Of a DNA stretch of 64,000 bases, positions 51,542-60,138 are shown piece by piece. Both the position numbers and the translations under genes were made by a program. The DNA is from Azorhizobium oxalatiphilum. Its GTDB lineage: Bacteria > Pseudomonadota > Alphaproteobacteria > Rhizobiales > Xanthobacteraceae. The stretch is from positions 62,001 through 126,000 of the forward strand of contig NZ_BMCT01000003.1 of the NCBI RefSeq assembly GCF_014635325.1. The letters run 5' to 3'. Position 1 is the stretch's first letter. Each line of letters begins with the position of its first letter. The notes below the pieces were generated by a model, which was given only the letters and a program-made list of their open reading frames with translations, was not told the DNA's origin and searched no databases.

Positions 51542-51750
51542 GGGCCTCCTCGCCAACTCAACTGTCGGGGCGCGCCGGGCGCTGCCCCGTGAAATCCGTG
51601 CGGCCGTTACGGCCTGTCGCAATGTCCCGCGCAGGGGCGCTGAGCGTGCCTGCTGGAATAACTCTTAGGTAGTGCACCACCCGCCCATCCGGCAACCGCA
51701 CGGGACGGATCGGGAGGATGCACGTTCAGAGCAGCCCTACGCCTTAAGCC

Positions 51751-52446
51751 TTACAGCAAAGTGAGCAGGGCGTCCTCTTCCGGCCGTTCCGCCACCTCCG
51801 CCCTGGCCCCGAAAGCCAGCAATGGCGCGGCAACTGCCTGTGACAGGCACAAGTGTCTGAGATTGCGAAAAGGTCCGCTCACGTTCGCGCCATCCACCGC
51901 CCGCAGCACTGCCTGCGCCGTGCGCGGCGAATAATGCAGCACGGCGTCGAGCCGGCCTGCCGCAAGGGCGTCTACGGTGGCGGGGTCAAGCGCATCGGCG
52001 GGCACACTGGAATAGAGCACGGCCAGTACCAGCGTGACGCCATGGGGGGCCAGCGCCCCTTCCAGATCGCCCGCCCGTTCGGCTCCGGCCGCATGCAGCA
52101 CGCGGGAGCCCGGCGGCAGGCGCGAGAGGGCGGCGGCGAGCGTCGCCACGTCGCCCGCGCAATCGGTTACGTCGGTAAAGCCCGCCGTTTGTGCGGCGGC
52201 AGCGGTGCGGCGGCCCACCGCGAAGGTGGGCAGGGCGGGCAGGGTGGCGCGGTCCTGATGCCGCGCGAGGGCCTCCACGCCGTTGACGCTGGTGAAGGCG
52301 ATCGCATGCAGAGGACCGCCCGGCAGGGGCGCGCCCGTATCCACGATGCGCAGCATGGGATCGACGATCACCTCATGCCCCAGCGCCATGAGGCGCCGGG
52401 CGGTGGCCCCGGCGGCGGGTTCCGGCCGTGTGACCAGAAGCCGCAC
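51751..52446 (-). CDS. hemD: Uroporphyrinogen-III synthase
   Basis: The 231-residue protein has the weak but typical HemD pattern: LVTRPEPAAGATARRL at the N-terminus, IAFTSVNGVEAL, FAVGRRTAAAA, HAAGAERAGDL and LHYSPRTAQAVL. It closes hydroxymethylbilane to uroporphyrinogen III with ring-D inversion. It follows hemC after 5 bases. A 209-base gap separates it from the mitofilin-like gene. Confidence 0.92.
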   Translation of the reverse strand: MRLLVTRPEPAAGATARRLMALGHEVIVDPMLRIVDTGAPLPGGPLHAIAFTSVNGVEALARHQDRATLPALPTFAVGRRTAAAAQTAGFTDVTDCAGDVATLAAALSRLPPGSRVLHAAGAERAGDLEGALAPHGVTLVLAVLYSSVPADALDPATVDALAAGRLDAVLHYSPRTAQAVLRAVDGANVSGPFRNLRHLCLSQAVAAPLLAFGARAEVAERPEEDALLTLL

Positions 52447-52451
52447 CGGCT

Positions 52452-53393
52452 TCAGAGGCCGAGGGTGCGGGCGGGGGCGGTGTCGCGCAGCCGCGCACCC
52501 ATCTCCGCACCGAGTCGGGCGGCATCCGATATGGGGGCCGTTTCATCCGCCTCCGCGGCGTCGGTGCCGTCCGGGGCGAGGATCAGGCCGCGCAGGCGCA
52601 CGCGGTCGCCCTCGACCGTGGCGAGACCGCCGATAGGAGTGCGGCAGGAGCCGTCCAGCGCGGTCAGCAGGGCGCGTTCGGCGGCCAGCGCGATGCCGGT
52701 GTTCCGGCAGGCGATGGCGGCGATGGCGGCATTGGTGGCCGCATCGCCCTCGCGGCTCTCGATCGCCACGGCGCCCTGACCCACGGCGGGCAGGAAATGG
52801 GTGGTGTCGAGGATGGCGCTCGCCTCATGGGCAAGGCCGAGCCGGGTGAGACCGGCCAGCGCCAGCAAGGTGGCGTCGAACGTGCCGCCCTTCACCTTGT
52901 CGAGCCGGGTCTGCACATTGCCGCGCAGCAGCTGCACATCGAGATCGGGCCGGATGCGGCGCAACTGGGCTTCCCGACGCAGCGATGCGGTGCCGACGCG
53001 GGCGCCGGGCGCCAGATCGTCGAGGCCCGATCCCTCGCGCAGGATCAGCGCATCACGCACATCGGCGCGGGGCAGATAGCCGGAGAGGAACAGGCCGTCC
53101 GGCAGTGCGGTCGCCATGTCTTTGGCCGAATGCACCGCGAGGTCGATGCGCCCGCTCAGCAGCGCTTCCTCGATTTCCTTGGTGAACAGGCCCTTGCCGC
53201 CGGCCAGCGACAGGGACCGATCCTGAATGGCATCGCCGGAGGTCTTGATGATCTCGATGGTGATGCTCTCCACCGGCCGGCCATGGGCGGCGGCCAGCGC
53301 ATCGCGCACGGCATGGGCCTGCCACAAGGCGAGGGGGCTGCCGCGGGTGCCGATGGCGAGGCGCGGGGTGGAGGAGGGGATAGTTTCAGGCAT
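52452..53393 (-). CDS. hemC: Porphobilinogen deaminase (hydroxymethylbilane synthase)
   Basis: The 313-residue protein has the HemC hallmarks: RLAIGTRGSPLALWQA, KTSGD, GKGLFTKEIEEALL, DLAVHSAKD, QLLRGNVQTRL and the dipyrromethane-cofactor Cys250 in DGSCRTPIGG. It links four porphobilinogens into hydroxymethylbilane. It is the first gene of the hemC-hemD-mitofilin-hemY-binding-protein run and is divergent from tsaD. Confidence 0.97.
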   Translation of the reverse strand: MPETIPSSTPRLAIGTRGSPLALWQAHAVRDALAAAHGRPVESITIEIIKTSGDAIQDRSLSLAGGKGLFTKEIEEALLSGRIDLAVHSAKDMATALPDGLFLSGYLPRADVRDALILREGSGLDDLAPGARVGTASLRREAQLRRIRPDLDVQLLRGNVQTRLDKVKGGTFDATLLALAGLTRLGLAHEASAILDTTHFLPAVGQGAVAIESREGDAATNAAIAAIACRNTGIALAAERALLTALDGSCRTPIGGLATVEGDRVRLRGLILAPDGTDAAEADETAPISDAARLGAEMGARLRDTAPARTLGL

Positions 53394-53603
53394 CAGGGGT
53401 GGGGCATCGCGTCTTGTGTGAGGGGCACATACAATGATAGCCGGAATCGCAATGGCATAGGGCGAGGTTCCGGCGCAGGTTCAGTTGTGCGCTGAGGTTC
53501 AGCTGACCATGTAAAGCCCGTCGTCCGGCCGGTCCAGTCCGGGTGGTGACGGAGGTGACTGCCCGCATGGAGCTGGCGGCTCCGGTGAAGGAGGCAACAA
53601 GCG

Positions 53604-54665
53604 GTGGCGGATCTTCTGGTGCTCGGCATCGAGACCACGTGCGATGAAACCGCCGCGGCGGTGGTGGCGCGCTCGCCCTCCGGGGCCGGCGACATCCGCT
53701 CCAACGTGGTGCGCTCCCAGATCGAGGAGCACGCGCCCTATGGCGGCGTGGTGCCCGAGATCGCCGCCCGCGCCCATGTGGAAATCCTCGACCATGTGAT
53801 CGCGCAGGCCATGGCGGACGCCGGCATCGGCTTCTCCGATCTCTCCGCGGTCGCCACCGCTGCCGGCCCCGGCCTCATCGGCGGCGTCATCGTGGGCCTG
53901 ACCACCGCCAAGGCCATCGCGCTTGCTGCCCATCGCCCGCTGGTGGCGGTGAACCATCTGGAGGCGCACGCGCTCACCGCCCGCCTCACCGACGGCGTGG
54001 CCTTTCCTTATCTGCTGCTGCTCGTCTCCGGCGGCCACACCCAGTTGCTGGCGGTGGAAGACGTGGGGCGCTATCGCCGCCTCGGCACCACGCTGGATGA
54101 CGCCATCGGGGAGGCCTTCGACAAGGTCGCCAAGATGCTGAGCCTGCCTTATCCGGGCGGCCCCGAGGTGGAGAAGCAGGCGCTACAGGGCGATCCCGAG
54201 CGCTTCGCCTTCCCGCGCCCCATGCTCAACCGCCGTGAGCCGGACTTCTCCCTCTCCGGCCTCAAGACCGCCGTGCGGCTGGAGGCCGATCGCCTCGCGC
54301 CTTTGTCCGATCAGGACGTGGCGGACCTGTGCGCCAGCTTCCAGGCGGCAGTGGTGGATGTGATCATCGACCGGGTGCGTGCGGGCGGCCGGGTCTTCCG
54401 CGAGAAGCTGGGCACCGCGCCCACCGCCCTCGTGGTGGCGGGCGGCGTGGCGGCCAATGGCGCCATCCGCACCGCCTTGCAGAAACTGAGCATTGATGCG
54501 GGCACGCGCCTCGCCGTGCCGCCGCCCCAGCTGTGCACGGACAATGGCGCCATGATCGCCTGGGCGGGAGCCGAGCGCCTGTCGCGCGGGCTCACCGATC
54601 CGCTGCATCTGTCTCCCAAGGCCCGCTGGCCCCTCGACCCGACGCCACTCACGGCCCGCGCATGA
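53604..54665 (+). CDS. tsaD: tRNA N6-threonylcarbamoyladenosine transferase subunit TsaD
   Basis: The 353-residue protein has the ASKHA-fold signatures [13 protein letters not shown], the metal-binding His118 and His122 in NHLEAH, the [12 protein letters not shown] block and [13 protein letters not shown]. It adds the threonylcarbamoyl group to A37 of ANN-decoding tRNAs with TsaB/TsaE. The GTG start at 53604 has AGGAGG 9 bases upstream. The neighbouring gpsA and divergent hemC order is common in alphaproteobacteria. Confidence 0.97.
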   Translation: MADLLVLGIETTCDETAAAVVARSPSGAGDIRSNVVRSQIEEHAPYGGVVPEIAARAHVEILDHVIAQAMADAGIGFSDLSAVATAAGPGLIGGVIVGLTTAKAIALAAHRPLVAVNHLEAHALTARLTDGVAFPYLLLLVSGGHTQLLAVEDVGRYRRLGTTLDDAIGEAFDKVAKMLSLPYPGGPEVEKQALQGDPERFAFPRPMLNRREPDFSLSGLKTAVRLEADRLAPLSDQDVADLCASFQAAVVDVIIDRVRAGGRVFREKLGTAPTALVVAGGVAANGAIRTALQKLSIDAGTRLAVPPPQLCTDNGAMIAWAGAERLSRGLTDPLHLSPKARWPLDPTPLTARA

Positions 54666-54693
54666 GCGCTCTCACCTCGCGACGGGGGGCCGC

Positions 54694-55680
54694 ATGAGCG
54701 CGTTCGAGCATATCGGCGTCGTCGGCGCGGGGGCGTGGGGCACGGCGCTGGCCAATGCCGCCGCCCGCGCCGGCCGCAACGTGCGCCTGTGGGCGCGCAA
54801 TGCTGACCATGTGGCCGACATGGTGGCCCGGCACGAGAATGTGCGCGGCCTGCCCGGCGTGCCGCTGGAACCCGGCGTCATCCCGGTGGAGCAACTGGCC
54901 GATGCGGCCGCCTGCGATGCGGTGCTGCTCGTGGTTCCCGCGCAGGTGTGCCGCAAGGTGGCCGGCGAGCTCAAGCCGCTGATGGCCCATCGCACGCCGC
55001 TGGTGTCCTGCGCCAAGGGCATCGAGCGCGGCACGCTGGCCTTCATGACCGATGCGATTGCCGCCGCCGCGCCCGAGGTCACGCCCATGGTGCTCTCCGG
55101 CCCCAGCTTCGCCGACGATGTGGCGCGCGGCCTGCCCACTGCCGTGACGCTGGCGGGCGCGGATGGCGGCATGGCGGAGGATCTGGCCGCGGCGCTGGGC
55201 TCCTCCACCTTCCGGCTTTATCACTCCACCGACGTGCGGGGCGTGGAGATCGGCGGGGCGGCGAAGAACGTGCTCGCCATCGCCTCCGGCATCGTCGCCG
55301 GCCGGCGGCTCGGTGCCAGCGCGGGCGCGGCGCTCACCGCGCGCGGCTTTGCGGAGCTGGCCCGTTTCGGCCGGGCGTTCGGCGCGCTGCCGGATACGCT
55401 GACCGGCCTGTCGGGGCTGGGCGATCTCATTCTCACCACGTCCGGCCCGCAGTCGCGCAACTTCGCCTTCGGGCTCGCGCTGGGCGAAACCGGCAAGGCC
55501 CCTGCGGGCGGCAAGCTGGCGGAAGGGGCGTTCACGGCGAGCGCGCTCGTCGCCATGGCGGCGGAGCGGGAGGTGGAGATGCCCATCTGCGCGGCGGTGG
55601 ACGCGGTGCTGGCGGGCAAGCTCTCGGTGGAAGGGGCTATCGAGGCCCTGATGGCCCGCCCGCAGCGCGCGGAGGCGTGA
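54694..55680 (+). CDS. gpsA: Glycerol-3-phosphate dehydrogenase [NAD(P)+]
   Basis: The 328-residue protein has the dinucleotide motif [13 protein letters not shown], the [10 protein letters not shown] block, [14 protein letters not shown], the catalytic Lys in [14 protein letters not shown] and [11 protein letters not shown]. It reduces dihydroxyacetone phosphate to sn-glycerol 3-phosphate for phospholipid synthesis. It follows tsaD after 28 bases, so the two are probably cotranscribed. Confidence 0.97.
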   Translation: MSAFEHIGVVGAGAWGTALANAAARAGRNVRLWARNADHVADMVARHENVRGLPGVPLEPGVIPVEQLADAAACDAVLLVVPAQVCRKVAGELKPLMAHRTPLVSCAKGIERGTLAFMTDAIAAAAPEVTPMVLSGPSFADDVARGLPTAVTLAGADGGMAEDLAAALGSSTFRLYHSTDVRGVEIGGAAKNVLAIASGIVAGRRLGASAGAALTARGFAELARFGRAFGALPDTLTGLSGLGDLILTTSGPQSRNFAFGLALGETGKAPAGGKLAEGAFTASALVAMAAEREVEMPICAAVDAVLAGKLSVEGAIEALMARPQRAEA

Positions 55681-55719
55681 AGGCGCCGCCACGCGTGCGT
55701 GGCGGCTATTGATCGTCGC

Positions 55720-56019
55720 TCAGAAGCCGACGAACAGCGTGTCGAGGTGCTGCACGGCCGGCGGCTGCGCGAAGAAGGGGCCGACGAGGCCGCGCCAGGT
55801 CTGGAAGTCTTCCGACTCGCGGAAATCCACCGTGTGGTTCTCCAGCGTCGCCCACTTCACGATCAGGTGGTACTCGGTCGGGGTCTCCACGGAATGGCGG
55901 ATCTCCATGCCCGAGCAGCCCTTGGCGCGCTGGAACAGCGGGATGGCCTGTTTCGCGGCAGCCTCGAACTCGGCCTGCTTGCCGTCATGGATGCGGATAA
56001 CCGCCAGCTCATAAACCAT
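55720..56019 (-). CDS. Antibiotic biosynthesis monooxygenase (ABM)-domain protein
   Basis: The 99-residue protein has a dimeric ferredoxin-like ABM fold pattern (VYELAVIRIHDGKQAEFEAA, then GCSGMEIRHSVETPTEYHLI, KWATLENH). Members include small monooxygenases and stress proteins. GGAG lies 7 bases before the ATG at 56019. It is convergent with gpsA; its substrate is unknown. Confidence 0.88.
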   Translation of the reverse strand: MVYELAVIRIHDGKQAEFEAAAKQAIPLFQRAKGCSGMEIRHSVETPTEYHLIVKWATLENHTVDFRESEDFQTWRGLVGPFFAQPPAVQHLDTLFVGF

Positions 56020-56254
56020 GGGACGTCTCCTCGTTACGCGGGCGGCCACCGCGCCCCGTTCCGGGCGGGGCCGCATGTCGAATGGGCGCGACCATAAAGG
56101 GCGGGTGCGCGGGGCGGAAGCGCGGCGGGATGCGGTGTCCGCATTTTATCGGGCGACTGTAGGGGAAGGCGGGGTGTGCGTCCGCGAGGCTTTCCTTGCC
56201 AAGCCTGCGCCGGCGCGGGTAGAGCGGGGGAGCATTTGTCTGGAGACGCCGCCC

Positions 56255-56668
56255 ATGGCCCATTGGCTCTACAAGTCCGAACCTTTCAAATGGTCCTGGG
56301 ACCAGCAGGTGAAGGCCGGCGCCAAGGGTACCCATTGGGACGGCGTGCGCAACCACCTCGCCAAGCAGCAGTTGCAGGCCATGAAGCTGGGCGACACCGG
56401 CTTCTTCTACCATTCCAACGAGGGCAAGGAGATCGTGGGCATCGTGGAGGTGATCCGCGAATTCTACCCCGATCCCTCCGACGCCACGGGCAAGTTCGGC
56501 ATGGTGGACATCAAGGCGGTGAAGCCGCTTAAAAACCCCGTGACGCTTGCCACCATCAAGGCCGAGCCGCGCCTTGAGAACATGGCGCTGATCAAGTTCT
56601 CCCGCCTTTCCGTCCAGCCGGTGACGGATGAAGAGTGGGACATCGTGCTGTCGCTGGCGCAGGGGTGA
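56255..56668 (+). CDS. EVE-domain protein
   Basis: The 137-residue protein is a full EVE domain (MAHWLYKSEPFKWSW, WDGVRNHLAKQQL, LGDTGFFYHS, GIVEVIREFYPDPSD). EVE domains belong to the PUA-like fold and bind modified bases in RNA or DNA; some accompany restriction systems, but this stand-alone form is common in proteobacteria. The start at 56255 is preceded by GGAG. It is convergent with the Lrp gene. Confidence 0.92.
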   Translation: MAHWLYKSEPFKWSWDQQVKAGAKGTHWDGVRNHLAKQQLQAMKLGDTGFFYHSNEGKEIVGIVEVIREFYPDPSDATGKFGMVDIKAVKPLKNPVTLATIKAEPRLENMALIKFSRLSVQPVTDEEWDIVLSLAQG

Positions 56669-56683
56669 GGGCTTAGGCCGTTC

Positions 56684-57148
56684 TCAAAACTCCAGCGGCG
56701 CATTGTCCACCACCTCCTTCATGACGAAGAAGGTGCGGGTCTGGCGCACGCCGGGCAGTGCGATCAGCTTCTCTCCGTGCAGGCGGTTGAAGTCGGCCAT
56801 GTCGCCGACGCGGATCTTCAGGAAATAGTCGAAGTCGCCCGCCACCAGATGGCAGTCGAGCACGAATTTCAGCTTCGCCACCGCCTGTTCGAAGGTGCCG
56901 AAGCTCTCCGGCGTGGAGCGGTCCAGCACCACCCCCACCATCACCAGCGTGCCCCGCTCCACCTTGTGCGGGTTCACCTGCGCGCGCACGCCCGACAGAT
57001 ACCCCTGCTCGAACAGGCGCTGGGTGCGGCGGTGGCAGGTGGCCGGGCTCACCGCCACCTGTTGCGCCAGATCCGCATTGGTGAGGCGGCCGTCCGCCTG
57101 CAGCAGGCGCAGGATTTTCAGGTCGATGCGATCGAGTTCATCGGACAT
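56684..57148 (-). CDS. acdR: Lrp/AsnC-family regulator, probable AcdR
   Basis: The 154-residue protein has the Lrp helix-turn-helix (LDRIDLKILRLLQADGRL, then SPATCHRRTQRL) and a RAM/ligand domain (VGDMADFNRLHGEKL, LPGVRQTRTFFVMKE). It is divergent from the ACC deaminase gene across 162 bp, the arrangement of acdR-acdS in plant-associated proteobacteria where AcdR activates acdS. Two perfect palindromes lie in the shared region. The ATG at 57148 gives the usual MSDELDRIDL start; an upstream ATG at 57175 overlaps an operator. Confidence 0.9.
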   Translation of the reverse strand: MSDELDRIDLKILRLLQADGRLTNADLAQQVAVSPATCHRRTQRLFEQGYLSGVRAQVNPHKVERGTLVMVGVVLDRSTPESFGTFEQAVAKLKFVLDCHLVAGDFDYFLKIRVGDMADFNRLHGEKLIALPGVRQTRTFFVMKEVVDNAPLEF

Positions 57149-57162
57149 GGAAGCTTCTTCCG

Positions 57163-57175
57163 TTGATGATATCAA
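57163..57175. promoter_or_regulatory. Short palindrome at the acdR promoter
   Basis: TTGAT-GAT-ATCAA at 57163-57175 is a perfect repeat 15 bp from the acdR start. Its arms look like an FNR box, but the spacer is 3 rather than 4 bp, so it is more likely a Lrp-type site. Confidence 0.45.
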
Positions 57176-57205
57176 AAACGGAAGAGAGAAGCGAAAAAGT
57201 CAATC

Positions 57206-57221
57206 GATCATCGCGATGATC
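57206..57221. promoter_or_regulatory. 16-bp palindrome between acdR and acdS
   Basis: GATCATCG-CGATGATC is a perfect palindrome at 57206-57221, 90 bp upstream of acdS. A probable AcdR binding site. Confidence 0.6.
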
Positions 57222-57310
57222 CATATCGGACGATCAAAATTCGAAAGCACCTTCCATCGGGCCTTTGCTAGCATCCGAAGCATCGAAAAAAACCTTCCGG
57301 ACGGCCTGCC

Positions 57311-58327
57311 ATGAACCTGAAAAAATTCGAGCGCTATCCGCTCACCTTCGGCCCCACCCATATCGAGAAGCTCTCGCGCCTCACCGATCATCTCGGCGGC
57401 AAGGTGGAGCTTTATGCCAAGCGCGAGGACTGCAATTCCGGCCTCGCCTATGGCGGCAACAAGCTGCGCAAGCTCGAATATATCGTGCCGGATGCGATCG
57501 CCTCCAATGCCGACACGCTGGTGTCCATCGGCGGCGTGCAGTCCAACCACACCCGCATGATCGCGGCGGTGGCGGCGAAGATCGGCTTCAAGTGCCGTCT
57601 GGTGCAGGAAGCCTGGGTGCCGCATGAGGATGCGGTCTATGACCGTGTGGGCAACATCATGCTCTCGCGCATCATGGGTGCGGACGTGCAGATGTGCGAC
57701 GAAGGTTTCGACATCGGCATCCGCAAGAGCTGGGAAGACGCTATCGCCGACGTGAAGGCCAAGGGCGGCAAGCCCTACGCCATTCCGGCCGGCGCCTCGG
57801 TGCACAAGTTCGGCGGCCTCGGCTATGTGGGCTTTGCGGAGGAAGTGCGCCAGCAGGAGGCCGAGCTGGGCTTCAAGTTCGATTACATCGTGGTCTGCAC
57901 CGTGACCGGCTCCACCCATGCCGGCATGCTCGTTGGCTTCGCTGCGGACGGTCGCGCCCGCAAGGTGATCGGCATCGACGCCTCCTTCACCCCGGCGCAG
58001 ACCAAGGCGCAGGTGCTGGAGATCGCCCGCCGGACCGCCGATCTGGTGGAGCTGGGGCAGGAACTGGTGGAAGACGACGTGGTCCTGATCGAGGACTATG
58101 CCTATCCGGCCTACGGCGTCCCCTCGGAAGAGACCAAGGACGCTATCCGTCTCTCGGCCCAGCTGGAAGGCATGATCACGGACCCGGTCTATGAGGGCAA
58201 GTCCATGCAGGGCATGGTGGATCTGGTGAAGAAGGGCTATTTCCCGGAGGGCTCGAAGGTGCTCTACGCCCATCTCGGCGGCGCCCCGGCGCTGAACGGC
58301 TACGCTTATGCGTTCCGCAATGGCTGA
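57311..58327 (+). CDS. acdS: 1-Aminocyclopropane-1-carboxylate deaminase
   Basis: The 338-residue protein is a PLP enzyme of the tryptophan synthase beta fold. The cofactor Lys51 lies in [10 protein letters not shown], Ser78-region [11 protein letters not shown] follows, and the residues that separate true ACC deaminases from D-cysteine desulfhydrases are present: Glu in [11 protein letters not shown] and Leu in [10 protein letters not shown]. It cleaves ACC, the plant ethylene precursor, to 2-oxobutyrate and ammonia, helping plant colonisation or nodulation. A perfect terminator follows at 58364. Confidence 0.96.
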   Translation: MNLKKFERYPLTFGPTHIEKLSRLTDHLGGKVELYAKREDCNSGLAYGGNKLRKLEYIVPDAIASNADTLVSIGGVQSNHTRMIAAVAAKIGFKCRLVQEAWVPHEDAVYDRVGNIMLSRIMGADVQMCDEGFDIGIRKSWEDAIADVKAKGGKPYAIPAGASVHKFGGLGYVGFAEEVRQQEAELGFKFDYIVVCTVTGSTHAGMLVGFAADGRARKVIGIDASFTPAQTKAQVLEIARRTADLVELGQELVEDDVVLIEDYAYPAYGVPSEETKDAIRLSAQLEGMITDPVYEGKSMQGMVDLVKKGYFPEGSKVLYAHLGGAPALNGYAYAFRNG

Positions 58328-58363
58328 GCACACGCTTATCTGAAGAGTTTCCGGTCAGGGCGC

Positions 58364-58393
58364 ACGGCGGGATGGTCTCCATCCCGCCGTTTT
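58364..58393 (+). terminator. Rho-independent terminator of acdS
   Basis: Bases 58364-58375 pair perfectly with 58379-58390 (12 bp, loop TCT), followed by TTT. Confidence 0.88.
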
Positions 58394-58770
58394 GCGTTCT
58401 GGCGAAGCTGACCGTCGGATCAGCGTCCGCGCGCCGGAACGAGCCAAACCCGGCCGAGCGCAGGCTGGCCGGGTTGAAGCGGGGCGGGAAATCGAAAGAG
58501 GAGCGGACACCGGTCAGGGGTCCGCTCGAAGTTGCCCCATGCAGGGGGCGGAGGGCCATGTGGCCCAAAGGCAGTTTGGTTCGGAATTCCACCGGGGGAA
58601 TTCAACACGGGCGTGCTGCGCCCGGAGATGGCAGCGACGGCGGACGGCCGGGGCCATCCGCCGCCGTGGGCGAACCGGCCCGCTGGTGAGGGGTGGATCA
58701 GTCCGGAGCGGGGGGCAGGTTGCCCCGGTCTGATCCAGCCCCGGTCAGCGGGCCGGGTTTCCCGCTGCCC
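58394..58770. other. Hairpin-rich region between acdS and the small secreted protein array
   Basis: No gene is seen. Four inverted repeats stand out: AACCCGGCC/GGCCGGGTT at 58447-58475, GAGCGGAC/GTCCGCTC at 58501-58527, GAATTCC/GGAATTC at 58584-58603, and TGGATCAG/CTGATCCA at 58694-58737 with an inner GGGGCA-GGT-TGCCCC stem. The last lies just past the stop of the minus-strand gene at 58771 and is its likely terminator. Confidence 0.5.
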
Positions 58771-59109
58771 TCACAGGCGGGAGGGAATTCCGCTGTGCGA
58801 GGGACCCGAATGGGGATCCTGGTCGGAGAACGGGCCGACGATCTCGTCGTGCGGGTTCACGGCCTGGAATTGCTGGTACGTCGTGAGGCGACCGGTGTTG
58901 GAAGTGGCCTGCGCTGCGGTGGGCAGCAGGCTCTGGTTGCCGAAGTTCTGGGTCGCGAAGGCCGGCGACTGGAAGCCGGGGAAGTGGCCTTGCGCGCTCA
59001 CTGCATAATTGTCCCGGTTGGCCTGGGATTCATACTCGTCGGCGGAGGCGGCGCCCGAAAGGGAGAGGCCGGCGACGAGGGCGAGTGCGGCATAAGAGAG
59101 ATTACGCAT
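58771..59109 (-). CDS. Small secreted protein, array member 1
   Basis: The 112-residue protein has a signal peptide (MRNLSYAALALVAGLSLSGAASA, cleavage before DEYESQ) and a low-complexity mature part rich in Gln, Asn, Ser and Gly. Its C-terminus, PSHSGIPSRL, matches the ending GMPSRL of member 2, and its signal peptide is nearly identical to member 3. I know no named family; no Cys is present in the mature part. AAGGAC lies ahead of the ATG. The upstream 180 bp is a duplicated region shared with member 2 and contains the palindrome array. Confidence 0.8.
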   Translation of the reverse strand: MRNLSYAALALVAGLSLSGAASADEYESQANRDNYAVSAQGHFPGFQSPAFATQNFGNQSLLPTAAQATSNTGRLTTYQQFQAVNPHDEIVGPFSDQDPHSGPSHSGIPSRL

Positions 59110-59182
59110 GGTCTTTGTCCTTGAGTTCTGCCCGACGCGGCGCGCATGGCACAGCCGCCTGCTGAGCAGGTGATTGATCGAC

Positions 59183-59308
59183 GCCGCGCCGGGGCGGAAC
59201 GGGACGTCTCATCGTCCCGCGTCATCGGTTCTCCGGGCGCGGCAGGGGAAAACCGGGCGGAGCCGTCCATCGGGCGGCGGCGCCAAAGCGAACGGCTTGT
59301 CCGTTCGC
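59183..59308 (-). repeat. Duplicated upstream region, copy 1
   Basis: This stretch aligns with 59832-59959 at roughly three quarters identity by eye. Shared marks are GCCGCGCC, GGCGGAACGGGACG, ATCGTCCCGCG, CCGGGCGCGG and ACCGGGCGG. Both contain a hairpin, GGGACG/CGTCCC, and end in a GAACGG palindrome about 180 bp before the downstream start codon. Confidence 0.75.
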
Positions 59309-59420
59309 CAGAAGCGTGAAGCACGCGAGCGGCTTGTCCGTTCACTGGAAAGGGGGGGGCCCGTGAACGGCTTGTCCGTGCGCTGGAAGGGGGCATCCCG
59401 CGAACGGTTTGTCCGTTCGC
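59288..59420. repeat. Array of four palindromes at 37-38 bp intervals
   Basis: Four 21-bp elements with the core AACGG-CTTGT-CCGTT start at 59288, 59325, 59363 and 59400. Spacers are 16, 17 and 16 bp; the last two are similar (TGGAAAGGGG and TGGAAGGGGG). Each element is an inverted repeat of about 8 bp per arm around TTGT-like centres. A degenerate fifth element lies at 59939-59959. Confidence 0.85.
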
Positions 59421-59459
59421 GTGACGTGTCAGAAAGGGACTGTGCGGATCCGGGCCGCC

Positions 59460-59756
59460 CTACAGGCGGGAGGGCATGCCCTCCTGCACCGGCTCGTCAT
59501 GGGCGTCGGCGCTGGATACGGGCGATACCTGCACCGTAGCGGCGTGCCAGTCGATGGCCTGAAGTCCACCCATGCGCACGAGGGTCGTGGCATTTGCGGG
59601 CAGCAGGGCTTCGTCATTTCCGGCAGGTCCGGGAACCTGCATGCCGACCGGCGCCTGTACAGAATAGCCTTGGGAGAGGCGATCTCCTGTGCTGGGGGCA
59701 CCCGAGAGGGCAAGGCCGGCCATCAGAGCGATGGCGGCATGGGAAAAGGTATGCAT
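59460..59756 (-). CDS. Small secreted protein, array member 2
   Basis: With the ATG at 59756 the protein has 98 residues, starting MHTFSHAAIALMAGLALSGA, a signal-type sequence, followed by a mature part with DEALLPANA (shared as SEALLPANA with member 3) and the ending AHDEPVQEGMPSRL. The start is supported by the conserved AGGACAATGACC ahead of it, almost the same as the AGGACAAAGACC ahead of member 1. Diverged from members 1 and 3 in the middle. Function unknown. Confidence 0.75.
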   Translation of the reverse strand: MHTFSHAAIALMAGLALSGAPSTGDRLSQGYSVQAPVGMQVPGPAGNDEALLPANATTLVRMGGLQAIDWHAATVQVSPVSSADAHDEPVQEGMPSRL

Positions 59757-59831
59757 GGTCATTGTCCTGTTGGGCCGGCGGGGGATCGAAGGCCCACCCG
59801 CCGGGCCGGCACAAGATTGGGGAATATCGGT

Positions 59832-59959
59832 GCCGCGCCGAGGGCGGAACGGGACGGTTCATCGTCCCGCGATATCGGTCTTCCGGGCGCGGCCGGGGAG
59901 GACCGGGCGGGGCCACCCATTGGGCAGCGGCGCCATGTGCGAACGGCTCTTCCGTCAGC
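59832..59959 (-). repeat. Duplicated upstream region, copy 2
   Basis: This is the counterpart of 59183-59308, upstream of array member 2. It contains the same GGGACG/CGTCCC hairpin and ends with a single degenerate GAACGG palindrome at 59939-59959. The rest of the 382-bp gap between members 2 and 3 shows no gene. Confidence 0.75.
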
Positions 59960-60138
59960 ACAAACGCAAAGCAACTTTAATTTACCGTATGCTCAGTCCC
60001 CGATCCAGCGGAAGCCGGAGCCTCCTGCGCATGCCCGGATTGAATGGCTTTGCAATCCAAGCCGAAAGACGCACGGCCAGAAACCGCCAGAGCCGGATCC
60101 AGGCTCCGGACGGCCCGCCCGAAGGCGGGCCGCAAGCC

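Noticed and set aside
59288-59420. CRISPR array
   Set aside because: Spacers are only 16-17 bp, two of the three are similar, the repeats are themselves palindromic and only four are present. No cas genes are nearby.
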